From the NCBI GenBank assembly GCA_000531095.1, contig HG799475.1:78686-142685 (forward strand): a stretch of 64,000 bases of DNA, given 5' to 3'. The notes beneath the pieces were generated by a model. The model worked only from the letters and a program-made list of their open reading frames with translations. It was not told the origin of the DNA and made no database searches. The position numbers were made by a program, and so were the translations under genes. This DNA is from Gemmata massiliana. Lineage in GTDB: Bacteria; Planctomycetota; Planctomycetia; Gemmatales; Gemmataceae. This document shows, one piece after another, positions 39,974-51,147 of the stretch. The first letter of the stretch is position 1. Every line of letters starts with the position of its first letter.

Positions 39974-41391
39974 ATGCCAACGCTCCTCGTAGTGGACGAC
40001 GAACCGAGCGTGTGTTACTCGATCGCACGGCTCTTCGGCGACGAAACGACGCGGGTCGTCACCGCGGGTACGGTGGCCGAGGGCGTTCGCGCGTTTCGGT
40101 CCGAGCGCCCGGAAGTGGTGGTGCTCGACCTGCTCCTGCCCGACGGTACCGGATTGCAAGCGTTCGAGGCCATTCGTGCGATCTCCCCGAAGCAGCCGGT
40201 CGTCTTCATCACGGCCCACGGCACGACGACCACCGCGATCGAGGCCATGAAGCAGGGGGCGTTCGACTACCTGATTAAGCCCCTCGATTTTACCCGGGTG
40301 GCGAACATCCTGCGGCGCGCGTTCGAGGCCGCGCACCTGATGCAAGTGTCCCCGGTGGTCCCCGTGCTAGAGCCGCGCGAGCAACTCGTCGGCCGCGCGC
40401 CGGTCATTCAGGAGGTGTGCAAGCAGATCGGTCGCGTCGCGCCGCAAGACGTGAACGTACTGATCCTCAGCGAGAGCGGGACCGGCAAGGAACTAGTTGC
40501 GCGTTCGGTCTAACATCACAGCAAACGTGCAGACAAGCCGTTCCTCGCGATCAACTGCGCCGCGCTGCCTGAGTCTCTGATCGAGAGCGAACTGTTCGGT
40601 CACGAGCGCGGCGCGTTTACGGGTGCGGATCGCGCACGCATCGGGAAGTTCGAGCAGTGCCAGGACGGGACCATTTTCCTCGACGAGATCGGGGACATGC
40701 CGTTAGCGGCCCAGGCCAAAGTGCTACGGTTGTTGCAGGACCAGACGTTCGAGAGGGTCGGCGGGCGCGAGAGCATCCGGACGCACGTTCGGGTGATCGC
40801 GGCCACGAACCAGAATCTAGAAAAGCGGATCGCCGCGGGGCTGTTCCGGGCGGACCTGTTCTACCGGCTCCAGGGGGTCACAATCGCACTCCCGCGCTGC
40901 GAGACCGTCCCGAAGACATTGCCGAACTCGCGCCCCAGTTCCTGTTTCTGTTCAACCAGGAACTGGGGCTGAACATTCAGGGCTTCGACCCGGCCGCCTT
41001 GGACTGTTTGCGTGCCCACCGATGGCCGGGGAACATTCGCGAGCTTCAGGCCGTTTTGAAGGAGACGATGCTGCGAGCGACTGGCGCGATTCTCTTACCG
41101 GAATTCTTGCCTCCAACCCTTCGCGGACAATCGACCGCGCGCCCCGCGGACACAACGACTTCCGGTGAAGTGGACGTGTCGAAGCTGATCGAGGATCTCG
41201 TTGCGCGAGGCGAGAACGATTTGCACGCTCGGGTCGTGACGGCTGTGGAGCGGATCTTATTTGACCTGGTGCTGCACGCGACCAACGGGCATTTGGGCAA
41301 AGCGGCCGAGCGGCTCGGGCTAAACCGCTCGACGCTGCGTTACAAGCTGCGAGACACCGGGCTCTCGGCCGAAAACCCACACGCGGAGTGA
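39974..41391 (+). pseudogene. NtrC-family sigma54-dependent response regulator with internal stop and frameshift
   Basis: ATG 39974. Receiver domain (LLVVDDEPSV, phospho-acceptor in VVVLDLLLPDGTG, lysine in YLIKPLDF), then the AAA+ domain. The Walker A reads SESGTGKE where GESGTGKE is usual. At 40511-40513 a TAA replaces what should be a tyrosine codon (ARSV-stop-HHSKRADKPFLAINCA). GAFTGADR, the sigma54-contact loop, and IFLDEIGDM follow in the same frame. Near 40900 one base is missing (IALP to LRDRPEDIAELAPQFLFL). The Fis-type HTH is at the end (GHLGKAAERLGLNRSTLRYK). Partner of the kinase upstream; either inactive or affected by sequencing errors. Confidence 0.85.
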
Positions 41392-41441
41392 GCGACCGTT
41401 GGCTTCACACCATTGGGGCGCGATCTTTCGTCCGCGTGAGC

Positions 41442-41726
41442 TTAATACTGCTTCTGAATGGGCGGCTCGGAGTGCAGAATCCCCCCGTCGTCGCCGGCTG
41501 TCACAAAGTAGCTATTGGGAATCCCGGCCCCGTTGCTGCCGGTGGCCCACACGTTCACCCGGAACTTGTCGCCCCACAGTGGCAGCACTGACACGCGAAT
41601 CAGCTCGGGCGGGCGGCCCAGTACCCGCAGCACGGCGATGCGGATCTTGTCCACGCGCAAGTTGGGGCGGGACGATTGCGCGATTCCGACTTCCGACACA
41701 AGTTCGACGTTAGCAGCGGTGGACAT
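41442..41726 (-). CDS. Small hypothetical protein
   Basis: 94 residues from ATG 41726, with GAGG five bases upstream. The sequence opens MSTAANVELVSEVGIAQSSR and contains KIRIAVLRVLGRPPELIRVS and NVWATGSNGAGIPNSYFVTA. No transmembrane segment or known motif. Composition and codon pattern look coding. It is convergent with the NtrC-type gene. Function unknown. Confidence 0.55.
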   Translation of the reverse strand: MSTAANVELVSEVGIAQSSRPNLRVDKIRIAVLRVLGRPPELIRVSVLPLWGDKFRVNVWATGSNGAGIPNSYFVTAGDDGGILHSEPPIQKQY

Positions 41727-42676
41727 CAGAGCCTCAATCTCGGTAGATGTTAGCTCGTCGTTCCAGTGGGACCGACGAGGTTGTTGGTTCGTGACAGGGT
41801 CAGGAATCACCAGTTAGAGGCCAACGACAATCAGTCGATTCAGGAGAGGTTGAAAATCCACCCGGACCAGGAAGTGGGCTCCAGGGGCCGCGTCCCTGGT
41901 CCGGGTGCAGTTCCGGTGGGCGAGTCCGGAACAGAAGCAGTAGCGTTCACGAAACCCGGTTGGGCGTACCGGGTAAATCGCAGTCGAGACCGCTGGGCGA
42001 TCAGGGCGAGTTGGGCGAACGGTCCGTGCGACACGAAGAGCTATAGCAGGACGCGCGCCGCGACCGCAATTTTTCCGGCACACGGTCACAACTCGCTGCT
42101 GAGCCAGCATTTACTAAACGCGCGACGACAATTCGCTCGACGTCGTTATAAGTCCGAATACCCGACATGAGCTCTGACGACGTCGACATTTTTGGCTCCG
42201 ATCGTTTGCTTGGGGCTCCGGTCGTGGCGTATAGTTCTTTCAGACCGGCCGCAGCAGCCACACTGAATGGGCGACAGTGTGACCGCAGTGGCCGGTCCTT
42301 TTTGGCGCTCGCGCCTCACAAGTGGTTACAACTTCTTCAGCGAGTTCCTTTTCCCTTCGTTACCGCAACTCGTTGGAATTTGAGTACCACGACTGTCACT
42401 CATCAAAAGCTGAACGCGACGGCGCTGCGTCACCCTTCCGAGAAAGTAGCTGAATCCGCACCGGCCGTGAGGTTGTGATTTGCGACTTTCTGGGACAACA
42501 AATGGGCTGCTTGATCCCGCTGGGGAAGAAGTGTATCGCGCGATATGAGCAACCTGTTATTGGCCGTTACGGGGCAACTGTGCCGGTCATTCGGGTTAAA
42601 AAGAAGGCCCAGACACGCATGTCTGAGCCACAACGCCGGGTAAATGTGAGGCGGTCACAAAGCAATATGCTAAAGG
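41727..42676. other. Long intergenic region with one hairpin
   Basis: 950 bases between the small hypothetical gene and metK. Short reading frames occur on both strands, but all have poor composition; the one at 42167-42478 (plus) runs through a strong hairpin and is not believed. Apart from the hairpin at 42243-42297 nothing was recognised. A small RNA is possible. Confidence 0.5.
42243..42305 (+). terminator. Candidate intrinsic terminator or small RNA 3' end
   Basis: Outer stem GACCGGCC (42243-42250) pairs with GGCCGGTC (42290-42297); inner stem CACACTG (42259-42265) pairs with CAGTGTG (42275-42281). CTTTTTGG follows on the plus strand. No plus-strand gene ends nearby, so an unannotated transcript is implied if it works as a terminator. 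Confidence 0.5.
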
Positions 42677-43942
<1,266 letters not shown>

Positions 43943-44122
43943 GGCTATCCTCTCTGGGACCGGAGCGTAATCTGCGCGCACGTCCTGCGCAAAAGGGTTG
44001 AGCGTGTTATACGTCAGAACGTGAATCGGGACAATTCGGGTGCGCCGGTGTTCGGCTGCACCGCACCTCCCTAAAACGCCGGTCTCGCCCGGTTACACTT
44101 TAACGTGAGGGTTCGACTCACA

Positions 44123-45088
44123 ATGCCCGACCCGCATTCTCTCCCCCCCGGCGCCCGGTCCCCGCGCGCCGGGTTCACCCTGATTGAGCTGTTGGTGGTG
44201 ATCGCAATTATTGCGATCCTCATCGGGCTCTTACTTCCCGCAGTGCAGAAAGTGCGCGAGGCCGCCGCGCGCATGAGCTGCCAGAACAACTTGAAACAGA
44301 TCGCGCTCGCGTGTGCGAATTACGAGGTCCGCGTCGGAAAGTACCCGCCGTCCAACACGCTCGCCGCGCCGTTCCACGGGTGGCCCGCGCTCGTGCTCCC
44401 GGACATCGAACAAGAGAACGTCCGCAACATCTATGTGATGACCGCGAACTGGTACGACCCCGCGAACGAGGTGGCCCGCAACAGTCGCGTGAAGACGTTC
44501 CTGTGCCCGAGTGCGAACGGTCAGCGGGTCGGTCAGGCGGCAGTGCCCGGTACACCGGGGTCGCCGTTCTCGGGCGCCGCGTGGGACTACACGAACGTGG
44601 CGGTCGTGGCGCAAACGCTGCTCACGTACCTCAACTACCCGGACCCGGCCAGCTACAGCACCGTCTGGCGCGGCGTGATGAGTTCGCAGGGCTCGACCGT
44701 CTCGCAAATTACCGACGGGCTGTCGAACACGATCCTCATCGCGGAAGATGCAAACCGCCCCGAATACTGGGTGAAGGGCAAGCGCGTGACGGGCCGCGAA
44801 CCGCCGTTCGGCGGCGACGGCACGAGCACCGGGAGCGTGACCGGGGGCGTGTGGGCGGACCACCAGAAGGGGTTCGGCGTCGAGGGCACGTCAGCAGACG
44901 GGAACACGCTGGTCGGCGAGTGCGCGATCAACTGCAACAACTCGTTCGAGGTCTACGCTTTCCACACGGGCGGCGCGAACGCGGCAATGGCCGACGGCAG
45001 CGTCCGGTTCCTGCGCGACAGCATGTCCATTCGCACGCTGGCCGGACTCAGCACCCGCGCGGGCGGTGAAGTGATCGCGAACGACTGA
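44123..45088 (+). CDS. DUF1559 protein with pilin-like N-terminus
   Basis: 321 residues from ATG 44123 (MPDPHSLPPGARSPRAGFTL); a GTG at 44105 is an alternative. The prepilin-type helix GFTLIELLVVIAIIAIL and LLPAVQKVREAAARMSCQNN are nearly identical to those of the protein at 17.8-19.1 kb, and the C-terminal HTGGANAAMADGSVRFLRDS box is present. Shorter than that paralogue by about 90 residues. Probably envelope-associated after prepilin peptidase cleavage; function unknown. Divergent from metK. Confidence 0.92.
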   Translation: MPDPHSLPPGARSPRAGFTLIELLVVIAIIAILIGLLLPAVQKVREAAARMSCQNNLKQIALACANYEVRVGKYPPSNTLAAPFHGWPALVLPDIEQENVRNIYVMTANWYDPANEVARNSRVKTFLCPSANGQRVGQAAVPGTPGSPFSGAAWDYTNVAVVAQTLLTYLNYPDPASYSTVWRGVMSSQGSTVSQITDGLSNTILIAEDANRPEYWVKGKRVTGREPPFGGDGTSTGSVTGGVWADHQKGFGVEGTSADGNTLVGECAINCNNSFEVYAFHTGGANAAMADGSVRFLRDSMSIRTLAGLSTRAGGEVIAND

Positions 45089-45217
45089 TGCAGTCCGCCA
45101 GGGGTTCCGCTCCGCTTCACCCCTGGCTAATCTCTACCGCCCCGTCCGGGGCTTAAACCACTTTGCTTTTGAGCCGCATTACATCCGCGGCTCCGTTTTC
45201 TGTCCTCTGACCTCCGA

Positions 45218-46036
45218 CTACTTACCGGCGACGGTGCCGTTAGTGCCGACCGCGGCGACGAGCTTCGGGAACGTTTCGGTCAGGTTCGCACCGGCCTCAA
45301 CGATGATCTTCTTCTCTTCGACCACGATCTTACCGTCCACCATGAGCTCGGCCTTCACCTCGTAGAAGAACTTCTGCCCGACCGCGAGCGGCGGGGTGTA
45401 GAAGTGGCGCTCGGTTCCGGCCCCGGTCGCTGGCTTGCCGTCCACGAAGAGCTTAGCATCGGCGGGGAGGGTGAACTTCAGGTTCGCGCCCATCGGCTGG
45501 CCGTCCGAGGTCGACTTGGGCGCCGGGGCGACCGGAATCGTCATCACTGGCGGACGGTTCGGGTTGGTTGGGTGGGAGGGGTTGGTGATGGTGCCGTAGA
45601 CCGCGTGCGGGTCGGTCAAGTTGGTCGGGTAACCCGGCCCCCACACCGGCGAGGCGCCGGAGTTGTACCCGTGGAGCGTGTACGGCGGCATCCCGATCGG
45701 CGGTCCCCAGGTCGACCCGTACAGGAAGGCACCGGAGCACCCGCGGCACGAACCGAAGCACGACGTGTACTGCGAGTACCCGCAGCACGAACCGAAACAC
45801 GAATACCCGTTGCACGAAGTGCGGTGCCCGAGGAACCCATTGGAACGTCCACCCACGAACGAACCACCGTGGCACGAACCGTGACAGGAAGAGCCGTAAC
45901 ACGATCCGTAGCAACCAACCGACACGGCGCCACAGCACCCAGTGGCAATAGGGGTAGCGGCAGGCTTTGCGGGTGGCGTGACGTCGGCCCCGGCCGACAT
46001 CGCGGTGAACATCACGATGCTGTACATGAGTTGCAA
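45218..46036 (-). CDS. Cys/Gly-rich surface protein with TIGR03000-type domain
   Basis: 272 residues. The N-terminal half is rich in Cys, Gly, Ser and Tyr in near-repeats (CYGSCYGSSCHGSCHGGSF, CFGSCCGYSQYTSCFGSC), a low-complexity region likely to be disulfide-linked outside the cell. The C-terminal 75 residues match the planctomycete TIGR03000 module: LPADAKLFVDGKPATGAG, RHFYTPPLAVGQKFFYEVKA, DGKIVVEEKKIIVEAGA. A signal peptide is weak (MQLMYSIVMFTAMSAGA). Likely a cell-wall or spore-coat-like structural protein, function unproven. Confidence 0.85.
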   Translation of the reverse strand: MQLMYSIVMFTAMSAGADVTPPAKPAATPIATGCCGAVSVGCYGSCYGSSCHGSCHGGSFVGGRSNGFLGHRTSCNGYSCFGSCCGYSQYTSCFGSCRGCSGAFLYGSTWGPPIGMPPYTLHGYNSGASPVWGPGYPTNLTDPHAVYGTITNPSHPTNPNRPPVMTIPVAPAPKSTSDGQPMGANLKFTLPADAKLFVDGKPATGAGTERHFYTPPLAVGQKFFYEVKAELMVDGKIVVEEKKIIVEAGANLTETFPKLVAAVGTNGTVAGK

Positions 46037-46227
46037 CCTCTACATTCGGAATAAGCGGCGACGGCGGAGACGCGCTCCGTGTTCACGATGGTAGAGTTGA
46101 AGCAAAAACACGTCAAAGGCAAACAACACAAACTGGGCAGGATAGGATATTAATGACGACGTTACGACCGGAACAGCTGCGAAAGTGACACCCGCTCAAA
46201 TATACTCTCAAGTTGCGAACGCTGGCC

Positions 46228-47208
46228 TCACACGACCAGTTCCTCGCGCTGAGCGAGCCAGTCGTCCGGGATGCCTCGCTCGCCCACGGCAAGCGCCACG
46301 ATGCCGCCGACGATCGCACAGTTGGTGTCGATGTCCCCGCGCACGCGGATAGTCTGCACGATGGCGGTCTGGTAGTCGTGCAAGTGCGTCGCCGCGACCC
46401 ACAAGCAAAACGGCACCGTGTCCTGACACGAAATGTGCGAGCCGTTCCCGAGCAACCGCACAATCAGCTCGGTGGACACATCAAACGGAACCACAGCGGC
46501 CCCGCGCCCGAGCAATCGGACAACAGGTTCGGTCATGAGATCGAAGGAAAACGTCCGGGCGCGTTCGATCCCTTCACGGACCTGTCCCACCGGCGTGTGC
46601 GCCAGTGCCGCCTCGAACAGTTCGCGTCGCGTGGCTTCTTCGGTACGCTGAGAGCGGTTCTTCCACGCACACGCGCCCGCAACGGCCGTGGCCACGGCCC
46701 CCGCAATGCCCTCGGGGTGCGCGTGCGTGATTTCCGCCGAGAACCGCGCCTGCTCCGCAACCACGGAATAGTCGTCTTCTGCGAAGTACGCGGCGAGCGG
46801 GGCAATTCGCATCGCGCTACCGTTCCCGAAGGAGCCGCCCGGGAACACGTTCTCGGCCGCCGCGCGCCACGGGAAACCGTTTCCGACCTGTGACAAAAGC
46901 CGGTGCGCTCCACCGCCATACCCGCGCCACGGCTGCGCCTTATACCGGGCCGCGAAGCGCTGTGCGAGCGCGTCCTGATCGATGCGCCCGTGCTCGTTCA
47001 ACACTTCGTAGATGCTGATTGCCATCGCGGTATCGTCGGTGAACGGCCACGGGGCACGTGCGGTCGCACGCGGGTCTTCGAGAATCGCTTCGTAGTTGTG
47101 GCCCTGGAAGCACGTTTCGCCGAGGGCATCACCCAAGGACAACCCCGTGAGAGCGAGCCGCGCCCGGGCCATGCGGTCAGCGTGATCGGCGGGAAGTGGT
47201 GTGTTCAT
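46228..47208 (-). CDS. ADP-ribosylglycohydrolase family protein
   Basis: 326 residues from ATG 47208 (MNTPLPADHADRMARARLAL). Hydrolyses ADP-ribose bonds from proteins or other ADP-ribosylated targets using two metal ions. The family signatures are visible: GLSLGDALGE near the start, PWPFTDDTAMAISIYE with the metal-binding DD, and IRVRGDIDTNCAIVGGIVAL near the C-terminus. Cytoplasmic, no signal. A longer start at 47319 overlaps the neighbouring insertion element and is rejected. The preserved active-site residues suggest it works; the target is not evident from neighbours. Confidence 0.93.
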   Translation of the reverse strand: MNTPLPADHADRMARARLALTGLSLGDALGETCFQGHNYEAILEDPRATARAPWPFTDDTAMAISIYEVLNEHGRIDQDALAQRFAARYKAQPWRGYGGGAHRLLSQVGNGFPWRAAAENVFPGGSFGNGSAMRIAPLAAYFAEDDYSVVAEQARFSAEITHAHPEGIAGAVATAVAGACAWKNRSQRTEEATRRELFEAALAHTPVGQVREGIERARTFSFDLMTEPVVRLLGRGAAVVPFDVSTELIVRLLGNGSHISCQDTVPFCLWVAATHLHDYQTAIVQTIRVRGDIDTNCAIVGGIVALAVGERGIPDDWLAQREELVV

Positions 47209-47302
47209 AATTCCCCGCAGACGTGCGAATCGGCGAAAAGGTTCGGAACCGAATCCTGGGGCCGCGGACGGCACGTCCGCATAAGCGGCGTCGCGCCTCA
47301 TA

Positions 47303-47917
47303 CATGAACCCGGACCCACTGTCTCATTTGTTGGTCTTCCGCTTGGGCCGTCCCTCGATGATGCTTTTGACCTTGTGGCGGACGGTCTGGAAGTAGCAGA
47401 GGCTGGCTCGGAGCGAGGTCTTGAGGTCGGCCAGGGTGTCGAACAGGCGGTTGTGCGTCGCCCGCCGCCGGAGCTTCTTCCAGAACCGTTCGATCGGGTT
47501 CAGCTGCGGGCTGTAGCTCGGTAACCGCTTGAACTCCAGGTGCGGGTTCTCCGCCAGGGCCTCGTCGACCGGCCTCCCCCGATGCCACGGGGCGTTGTCG
47601 ATCAACAGCACCACACGCGGGTGCTTCTCCCGCGGGTACGTTCGCCCCACATGACGCAGGTGGGCGGCGAAGGCCTCCTGCATCCGACGGGTCTTCGAGA
47701 GCCCCGTTCTTCTTGCGATGTCCTGGCGGGCGCGTCCCCGATGGGCCATCAGTACGATCTGGAGGCGGTCCCGGAGTTTACGGTCCTCGGTCGAGCGGAA
47801 CAGGGCTTCGAGGCGTTCGGCCTCGGTCGGCGGCAACTGGACGTGGATCAGGGTGAGGTCTCCAACAGAAGGGGGCACCAACTATTGGAGGATGCGACAC
47901 CCGCAATGGGTTCATGT
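47303..47917 (-). mobile_element. IS630-type element B, copy 1 (internally deleted)
   Basis: 615 bp flanked by TA on both sides (47301-47302, 47918-47919). Ends CATGAACCC and, inverted, GGGTTCATG. Compared with copy 2 at 53964-55119 it lacks about 577 internal bases but keeps 36 bases that copy 2 has lost. Confidence 0.88.
47324..47881 (-). pseudogene. IS630-type transposase, internal deletion (copy 1)
   Basis: 185-residue reading frame. N-terminal HTH start (LIHVQLPPTEAERLEALFRS, IVLMAHRGRARQDIA) is joined directly to the C-terminal catalytic part (TGLSKTRRMQEAFAAHLRHV). The second aspartate (VVLLIDNAPWHRGRP) and the glutamate (YSPQLNPIERFWKKLRRRA) are kept, but the first catalytic aspartate segment, present in copy 2 as LLSQDEARFPM, is deleted. 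The product cannot be an active transposase. Confidence 0.85.
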
Positions 47918-48086
47918 ATCAGTAACAAAAACAAAAGGGACGTCCACGGCCCAAGAAATCTTCTCTACATCATCTCTGAAAGTGCGCCCACATGAAATAA
48001 TGCGGTTCTGTAGTGCCTGCTTTACGGCGGGGATGCGTCGGGTTACAGTGTGGCTCTCCCGCCGAATCGCGCCGAGGCTCACTCGC

Positions 48087-48348
48087 ATGCCCCTCGCGCT
48101 CAGAACCATTGTAGGCTTCAGTTTTGTGACCGCACTGGTCTGTGCGTGCGGCGTGGCCGACGGTGTTCCCAAGCCCGAAGCGTATCGCCCGTTCAAATCC
48201 GTCGCGCGGTCGAAGGTGCCCGAAGTTCGTGGTGTCGCGCATACCAACATAGACCGGTTCATTCTCGCCGCCCTCGACGCGAAGCAACTCGGTCTGAACC
48301 CCAAAGCCGACCGCGCGACAGTGATTCGCCTGGTGTGTTTCGATCTCA
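48087..48348 (+). pseudogene. DUF1549 protein, 5' part (interrupted by a 4.8-kb nest of insertions)
   Basis: ATG 48087 opens a signal peptide (LRTIVGFSFVTALVCACGVA) and the planctomycete entry motif GVAHTNIDRFILAALDAKQL. The reading reaches VIRLVCFDL and is cut after base 48348. Joining to 53167 with one copy of the duplicated TCA restores FDLTGLPPALAEIDQFLADK, the normal DUF1549 sequence. This end belongs to the same gene as 53164-53476. Confidence 0.88.
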
Positions 48349-48355
48349 TACCGAC

Positions 48356-49603
48356 TCCAGTAGTTTCAAGTTGGCGCTCGGGCTTGTGTCGTCGCGCCTC
48401 GGTCCGTCGGTAGCTCGTTTGGGCTCATGGCTCGCGTTTCCAAGATCTCGAGCAGCAACAACAGGCACGCCGCCCCCAGCGTCCACATGTGCGTCGGGTC
48501 CGTTCCGAACCGGACCCAGGCGTTGCGCAGGATCCGTCCCACGGCCACCCACAACAACCGGATCACCCCATCGGTCGTCGAGGTGCGCGGGCGCACCTGG
48601 CCCAACTGCCGGTAACGGCTCTCGATCCCGAACCGCTTCCGGTACCGATCCCGGATCGCAACCGGGCCGCCACCCACGCGCCAGGTCGCGTACAGGATCT
48701 TCTTGCTGCGGCGCCGTCCGGCCCTCCGGTGGTGGTAACTCTTGTGCGCGATCACCACCGTCACCCGCACGGCTTTCCCCCGGTCCTCGTGGGTGTACGG
48801 GTATCGACCCGCACCTCGTTTACGCAGCGCCCGCAACCCGACCGCCGTCATCCCGGGTCGGGGCTTGCGCCCCCGGATGACGGCCGGGATCACGAACGGC
48901 AGGTTCCGGGACTGGAGCAACTGCATCACCGCGATCGAGAAGAACGCCTCGTCCAACAGTGCGACGCGGATCGTAACTCCCGCCGCAGTCACCTGATCCA
49001 GCAACCGGGCGAGAACCGCGGTCATCGGCTCCTTGTGACCGACCGCGGTTAGCCCGAGTGTGTACCGGTTCGATCCGTCGACGATACAGGCGGTGGCGTA
49101 GGTGTGAAACGTGTGGGTGCCGGCGGTCGGCGTGGACCGGGTGGTGTCCCGGTTCGGTTCCCCGAAGTATGCGATCTGGTGATAATCGATGGCCACCCGC
49201 GCGACCGGGTCGCGGTTCCCGAGCGGGGCATGGAGCGCGGGGAGTAACCGGCGCGCGAGGGCGTGCAAGGTACAGGCAATTCCAGATCGCTTGCCCGGAC
49301 GGTGCCTCGACAATCGCGGCACAGGCGGCGCCCAAGGAGCGCGCGAAGGCGGCCGCAAACAGGATCACCCGCCAGACCACCTCGGGTGTGCAGGTCCGTC
49401 GCCGCTTGGGGAGTTGGACCGCACGACCGAGCCAATCGGTCAGAACCGGACGCCGAGATCGGGTGGCAGTTCCCGGTGTGGGTCGAATAAACTGGGCCTT
49501 GGGGCGCATGGGGGCTCCGACAACGGAGGCGTGGTAACCACCATTGACCGGAAAACTCATGCGCCCCGCTACTCATAAATCACCGCAACTTGAAACTACT
49601 GGA
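48356..49603 (-). mobile_element. IS4-like insertion sequence
   Basis: 1248 bp with perfect 18-bp terminal inverted repeats TCCAGTAGTTTCAAGTTG (48356-48373 and reverse complement at 49586-49603). Inserted seven bases inside the left end of the MITE-like element. A target duplication could not be defined. Confidence 0.82.
48366..49509 (-). pseudogene. IS4-like transposase, frameshifted
   Basis: N-terminus MRPKAQFIRPTPGTATRSRR from ATG 49509, then VWRVILFAAAFARSLGAACA. Near 49260 the frame shifts and continues LHALARRLLPALHAPL. Catalytic features: VAIDYHQIAYFGEP (first D), RVALLDEAFFSIAVMQLL (second D) and RYRKRFGIESRYRQ, which resembles the YREK signature carrying the glutamate. About 380 residues if repaired. 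Family placement as IS4/ISH3-like is from these motifs only. Confidence 0.7.
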
Positions 49604-49698
49604 ATCCAGTTGATTAGTAACCATCAGCCATTGTCATTGAATAGCGTGTCATCCGGCACAGCGATTCCCCGGGCCGCCCAAGTTGCTACGATGGCGTC

Positions 49699-51147
49699 AT
49701 GGACGAACCGGCGTGTCCCGGATGTCGGGACCTCCTCCAACGTGTCGCCGAACTCGAAGCCCGGGTCACCGAACTGACCCGTAAGCTCGACGACGCCGTC
49801 CGCGCCGGCAAGCGCCAGGCCGCCCCGTTCCGCAAAGGCCCACCAAAACCCGATCCGAAGACGCCCGGACGCAAGTCGGGGGACGCCCACGGCAAGCACG
49901 GACACCGCCCGCCGCCACCACCCGAACAGATCGCCGAGTGCCACGAGGCGCACCTGCCCGACGCGTGCCCGCACTGCCGGGGCCATCTCGTCGAGACCGG
50001 CACGGCCGACCAGTTCCAGACCGAGATCCCCCGCGCGCCCCTCATCCGCAAGTTCCGGGTTCACATCGGCCACTGCCAAGCGTGCGGCAAGCGGACCCAG
50101 GGCCGGCACCCGCTCCAGACCTCCGACGCTCTGGGCGCGGCCGCCAGCCAGATCGGCCCCGATGCACAAGCCGCCACACTCCTCCACAGCCGGATGGGAT
50201 TGTCGCACGGCAAGGTCGCGTCGATCTTCCATGCCCTGTTCGGCATCGAGTTGACACGCGGGTCCAGCGTTCAGATCGGTCTGCGGGCCACCACGCGGCT
50301 CGAACCGGACTACCGGCTGGTGCTTGATGAGGTACGCCGATCCGAGCAGATCGCGGCCGACGAGACCGGGTGGCACGTGGGAGGACACCCGGCCTGGCTC
50401 CACGCGTGGGTCGGTGATCGGGGCACCGCCTACGCCATTGACTCACAACGCAGTGCCGTGATCCTGGAGCGGGTGATCGGGGCGGACGGGTCGGGCGTTC
50501 TGAGCCACGACGAGTTCTCCTCCTACGAGCGGTTCACGGAAGCGACGCATCAGCAGTGCGTGGCCCACGCACTGCGCCGCGCACGGGAGTTGCTGGAGCG
50601 TGCCACGCGCGGAGCCGTGCGGTTCCCGCGGCAGGTGATCGCGCTGCTCACCGAGGCGATCCACTGGCGCAACGGGTACGTGCCGGGGGCGTGGAACGAC
50701 AACCAACTCGACGCCCACCGCGTGTCGTTCGATGACCGCCTGCTGGCGCTCGTGAGCCAACCGCGGGCCGTGCCGGAGTATGCGACCCCGGCGAAGCACC
50801 TGCGGAATCACTTCGAGCAGTGGTTCGCGTTCGTGTTCGACCCGCGCATCGAGCCGACGAACTGGAAGGCCGAGCAGGCGATCCGCCTGGCGGTGGTGAA
50901 CCGCAAGGTGTGGGGCGGGAACCGAACCGCCGTGGGCGCGAGGGCCCAGGGTGTGTTGATGTCCGTGCTCGAGACGTGTGGCCGCCAGGCGCTCTCGGTC
51001 GTGGATCACGTCAGCCGGGCGTTGCGATGGTTCGGCAACCGGCACCTGCCACGCCCGCTGCTGTTCGGGCGATTTTCTGTGACGCCTCGAACGCCTGGCC
51101 CGCTCGGCAACCGGCACCTGCCACGCCCGCTGCTGTTCGGGGGATGA
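49699..51147 (+). CDS. tnpC: IS66 family transposase TnpC
   Basis: 482 residues, intact. N-terminal coiled coil (DLLQRVAELEARVTELTRKL), basic proline-rich linker, zinc-finger-like CPHCRGH and CQACGK, then the DDE domain: IAADETGWHVGG, VLSHDEFSSYERF and EPTNWKAEQAIRLAVVNRK. The last 40 residues contain a duplication (NRHLPRPLLFG twice), caused by a 38-bp direct repeat at 51032-51069 and 51104-51141. Probably active. It catalyses transposition of the surrounding element. Confidence 0.92.
   Translation: MDEPACPGCRDLLQRVAELEARVTELTRKLDDAVRAGKRQAAPFRKGPPKPDPKTPGRKSGDAHGKHGHRPPPPPEQIAECHEAHLPDACPHCRGHLVETGTADQFQTEIPRAPLIRKFRVHIGHCQACGKRTQGRHPLQTSDALGAAASQIGPDAQAATLLHSRMGLSHGKVASIFHALFGIELTRGSSVQIGLRATTRLEPDYRLVLDEVRRSEQIAADETGWHVGGHPAWLHAWVGDRGTAYAIDSQRSAVILERVIGADGSGVLSHDEFSSYERFTEATHQQCVAHALRRARELLERATRGAVRFPRQVIALLTEAIHWRNGYVPGAWNDNQLDAHRVSFDDRLLALVSQPRAVPEYATPAKHLRNHFEQWFAFVFDPRIEPTNWKAEQAIRLAVVNRKVWGGNRTAVGARAQGVLMSVLETCGRQALSVVDHVSRALRWFGNRHLPRPLLFGRFSVTPRTPGPLGNRHLPRPLLFGG

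Noticed and set aside
42167..42478. Plus-strand 103-residue reading frame
   Set aside because: It runs through the strong hairpin at 42243-42297 and has no protein-like features.
43943..44104. SAM-responsive riboswitch upstream of metK
   Set aside because: The stretch was read for conserved stems of SAM riboswitches; none was recognised.
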